From an uncultured Sphingosinicella sp. (lineage in GTDB: Bacteria; Pseudomonadota; Alphaproteobacteria; Sphingomonadales; Sphingomonadaceae): 8,347 bases of DNA. The position numbers and the translations under genes were made by a program. Shown here piece by piece: positions 5,912 through 8,347 of the stretch. Under the pieces are notes generated by a model. It had not been told where the DNA came from and made no database searches. It worked only from the letters and a program-made list of their open reading frames with translations. The DNA lies in contig CAMPIH010000102.1 in assembly GCA_946886275.1 (NCBI GenBank), positions 1 through 8,347 on the forward strand, in the 5' to 3' direction. Each line of letters starts with the position of its first letter. The first letter of the stretch is position 1.

Positions 5912-6800
5912 CGGAAAGCGCGGCCGCGGATTCGACCGCCGGGCGGCCGACGGGCTCGGTCGCCGACCGGGGCATTCGCCGCTCGAGGGGCGCGAGCCAG
6001 TGGGCGCTCGCCGCGCCCAGGAAGATCTGCGGCTGCGACGGGGTCACCTCGAAGCGTCGCTCCCACTCGCTGACCAGCGCCGTCGCCTCGGCATAGGCCG
6101 CGCCGAGCGACTGGGGCTTGCGGAGCGCGTGATTGATCATCGCGTCGCCGAAGAAGGTCCAGTCATTGTCGGCGAAGCAGCCGAACGAGATCCGGTCGCG
6201 AGCGGCGGCAGTGACGATGACACTGTTCGACGTCTGGAGGCCGGGGACGAAGATTCCGGAGAAGCAGGCGCTGAGGATGAGGAGCCGGTTGCGGATGCCG
6301 TGCCGGTCGAGCCACTCGCGCATCTGCTTGGGCGTGATCGACGCCATGTCGCGGTCGCCTTCGCGCCAGGTGAGCCCGAGCGGCGTGCCGTGGCTGGTCG
6401 AATAGAGGACGAGCACATCCTCGCTTTCGTCCATCAGCTCGGCGATCCTCGCCATCGCCCGAACCAGGCTCGCCGGCGATCCGCTCGGCGACGGACGGTC
6501 CGAGTCTCCTCCGGAACCGGCGAGGATGATCGTCCTCCCGGCGGCGTCGTAGCGCCGCTGGGGGACGTCGCCGGCCGACCTGGCCTCGCGGCCGAAGACC
6601 GGATCGCTGTCGAGCGCGATGGCGATAACGTAGGCGTCGACGGTTCCGGGGCGCTGAGGCGCCAGCCGGCGAAGGGCGGTGTCGAGCCTTTGCTCTTCCT
6701 GCGGACCGAAAGGGGCGCCAGCAGGCGGCTGATGGATCTGCGGAGTCGCGGCGGAAGCGGTGAGGATGAGCGCCAGCGCGGCGGCCGTCCTCCACCGCAT
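5904..6800 (-). CDS. Peptidase C13 (legumain/caspase-like) family protein, secreted
   Basis: A 298-aa predicted periplasmic cysteine peptidase of the clan CD fold. An N-terminal signal peptide (MRWRTAAALALILTASAA) has a likely cleavage near 17-18. The catalytic His is expected at H137 in VLVLYSTSHGTP (129-140) and the Cys at C179 in LLILSACFSGIF (173-184), matching the legumain pattern of a strand ending in HG and a later strand ending in AC.SG. The ITPKQMREWL segment between them is typical of bacterial members. VIVTAAARDRISFGC (194-208) and the FFGDAMINHAL segment (216-226) also fit. The ATG at 6800 is chosen because it begins the signal peptide; the upstream open frame is the shadow of the sdhA end. 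It starts only 5 nt after the sdhA stop, so translation is probably coupled, although its own Shine-Dalgarno is weak. Cleavage specificity is unknown; bacterial members are little studied. Confidence 0.87.
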   Translation of the reverse strand: MRWRTAAALALILTASAATPQIHQPPAGAPFGPQEEQRLDTALRRLAPQRPGTVDAYVIAIALDSDPVFGREARSAGDVPQRRYDAAGRTIILAGSGGDSDRPSPSGSPASLVRAMARIAELMDESEDVLVLYSTSHGTPLGLTWREGDRDMASITPKQMREWLDRHGIRNRLLILSACFSGIFVPGLQTSNSVIVTAAARDRISFGCFADNDWTFFGDAMINHALRKPQSLGAAYAEATALVSEWERRFEVTPSQPQIFLGAASAHWLAPLERRMPRSATEPVGRPAVESAAALSGP

Positions 6801-6805
6801 CGGGA

Positions 6806-8347
6806 TCAGTACACCCGGGCCTTGGGCTTGATATACTGGACGTCGTCGGTGAGCGTATATTCGTGCACCGGACGATAATCGATCCGGACTCCGCCGCCCT
6901 CGCCGCCCCAGCCGTCGAACCAGGCGATCGTGTGCTTCATCCAATTGGGGTCGTCGCGCTGGGGATAATCCTCGTGGGCGTGGGCGCCCCGGCTTTCCTT
7001 GCGGTTATACGCGCCGGCGATGGTGACGCTGGCCTGGGCGATGAGATTGTCGAGCTCGAGCGTCTCGACCAGGTCGGTGTTCCAGATCAGGCTTCGATCG
7101 GTGACGTGGAGATCGGTCATTCGCTGATAGGTCTTCGCCAGCTTGTCGACGCCCTCGCGGAGGGTCTCGTCGTCGCGGAAGACGGCGCAATGGGCCTGCA
7201 TCGTCCGCTGCATCTCGAGCCGGACCTCGGCGGTCGGCGATCCGCCCTTGGCGAAACGGAACTTGTCGAGCCTCGCCAGAGCCAGGTCCGATCCGTCCTT
7301 CGGCAGAGCGGGCTGGGCCGCTCCGGCGGTGATCGTCTCGCCGAGCCGCAGGCCGGCGGCCCGGCCGAACACGACGAGATCGATGAGGCTGTTCGAGCCG
7401 AGGCGGTTCGCGCCATGGACCGAGACGCAGGCGGCTTCGCCGACCGCGAACAGGCCGGGGACGACGCTGTCGGGATTGCCGTCCTTGAGAGTGACGACCT
7501 CGCCATGAAAATTGGTCGGGATCCCGCCCATGTTGTAATGAACCGTCGGAGTCACCGGGAGCGGCTGGCGGGTCAGGTCGACACCGGCGAAGACCTTGCC
7601 GGATTCGGTGATCCCCGGCAGTCGCTCGGCGAGGATCTTCGCGTCGATATGGTCGAGGTGAAGGTAGATATGGTCCTTGTGCGGGCCGACTCCGCGGCCT
7701 TCCCTCATCTCGAGCGCCATCGAGCGCGAGACGACGTCGCGCGAGGCGAGGTCCTTGGCCGACGGAGCATAGCGCTCCATGAAGCGCTCGCCCTCGCTGT
7801 TGGTGAGATAGCCGCCCTCGCCCCGAGCCCCTTCGGTGATGAGGACCCCGGCACCGTAGATGCCGGTCGGGTGGAACTGGACGAACTCGCAATCCTGGAG
7901 CGGAAGCCCCGCGCGAAGCACCATTCCGCCGCCGTCGCCGGTGCAGGTATGGGCGGAGGTCGCGGTGAAATAGCAGCGGCCATAGCCGCCGGTGGCGAGA
8001 ACCACCGCCTGGCCGCGGAAGCGGTGGATCGAGCCGTCCTCGAGGCACAAGGCGACGACCCCGCGGCAGGCGCCGTCGGAGTCCATGATGAGGTCGAGCG
8101 CGAAATATTCGATGAAGAAGTCGGCGTCGTAGCGGAGGCTCTGCTGGTAGAGCGCGTGGAGCATGGCGTGGCCGGTACGGTCGGCGGCGGCGCAAGTCCG
8201 CTGGGCCGGCGGCCCCTCCCCCATGTTCTGCATCATTCCGCCGAAGGCGCGCTGGTAGATCCGGCCTTCGCTGGTGCGGCTGAACGGCACCCCGGCATGT
8301 TCCAGCTCATAGACCGCGGCCGGCGCCTCGCGGACCATATATTCGAT
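6806..8347 (-). CDS. sdhA: Succinate dehydrogenase flavoprotein subunit (partial, 5' end outside window)
   Basis: The C-terminal 513 residues of SdhA, the FAD subunit of complex II, which oxidises succinate to fumarate on the cytoplasmic face of the inner membrane and passes electrons to SdhB. The frame stays open to the right edge (reading IEYMVREAP), so about 85-90 N-terminal residues are missing, including the FAD dinucleotide fold and the flavinylated histidine. Visible hallmarks are [17 protein letters not shown] with the substrate-site histidine near 7873, [11 protein letters not shown] with the catalytic arginine, [11 protein letters not shown], and [22 protein letters not shown] contacting dicarboxylate and FAD. 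The tail ([21 protein letters not shown], split across the C-terminal domain, ending KARVY) is typical of alphaproteobacterial SdhA. No sdhB follows; a C13 peptidase gene begins 5 nt later. sdhC and sdhD would be expected upstream, beyond the window. Confidence 0.97.
   Translation of the reverse strand: MEYMVREAPAAVYELEHAGVPFSRTSEGRIYQRAFGGMMQNMGEGPPAQRTCAAADRTGHAMLHALYQQSLRYDADFFIEYFALDLIMDSDGACRGVVALCLEDGSIHRFRGQAVVLATGGYGRCYFTATSAHTCTGDGGGMVLRAGLPLQDCEFVQFHPTGIYGAGVLITEGARGEGGYLTNSEGERFMERYAPSAKDLASRDVVSRSMALEMREGRGVGPHKDHIYLHLDHIDAKILAERLPGITESGKVFAGVDLTRQPLPVTPTVHYNMGGIPTNFHGEVVTLKDGNPDSVVPGLFAVGEAACVSVHGANRLGSNSLIDLVVFGRAAGLRLGETITAGAAQPALPKDGSDLALARLDKFRFAKGGSPTAEVRLEMQRTMQAHCAVFRDDETLREGVDKLAKTYQRMTDLHVTDRSLIWNTDLVETLELDNLIAQASVTIAGAYNRKESRGAHAHEDYPQRDDPNWMKHTIAWFDGWGGEGGGVRIDYRPVHEYTLTDDVQYIKPKARVY

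Noticed and set aside
6000..6878. Plus-strand 292-aa open frame opposite the C13 peptidase
   Set aside because: No recognisable domain; it fully overlaps a gene with catalytic His and Cys motifs.
6801..6944. N-terminal extension of the C13 peptidase
   Set aside because: It would bury the signal peptide behind 48 basic residues encoded within the sdhA coding sequence.

Overview
The window is GC-rich and almost fully coding. It reads as chromosomal DNA of an alphaproteobacterium, most likely a sphingomonad. That guess rests on the SdhA sequence and its C-terminal tail, the neighbouring periplasmic C13-type peptidase and lipoprotein metallo-hydrolase, CreD, and codon use strongly biased to G or C at third positions. 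It is recognition from memory, not a database result. I see no tRNA or rRNA gene, CRISPR array, insertion sequence or phage gene.

Left block (5-3379): two transcription units diverge from a 109-bp intergenic region (1804-1912). Leftward runs an ATP-grasp ligase related to D-Ala-D-Ala ligase (793-1803), followed by a MobA-like nucleotidyltransferase (5-796) whose GTG start overlaps the ligase stop (GTGA). Rightward runs a fold-type I PLP enzyme of the class V aminotransferase/cysteine-desulfurase type (1913-3379). A PLP enzyme, an amide-forming ligase and a nucleotidyl-activating enzyme together look like a small biosynthetic module of unknown product. This is the most likely place for something undescribed.

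Right block (3401-8347): four genes run leftward. In transcription order they are sdhA (5' end beyond the right edge), a secreted legumain/caspase-like C13 peptidase starting 5 nt after the sdhA stop, a lipoprotein MBL-fold hydrolase lacking one canonical zinc histidine, and creD, an inner-membrane envelope protein. The sdhA-C13 spacing suggests one transcript. The 100-nt gap before the MBL gene holds two strong inverted repeats. The creD gene and the PLP gene converge with only 21 nt between their stops.

The two blocks appear functionally separate: central respiration plus envelope genes on the right, a specialised unknown module on the left. sdhB does not follow sdhA here.
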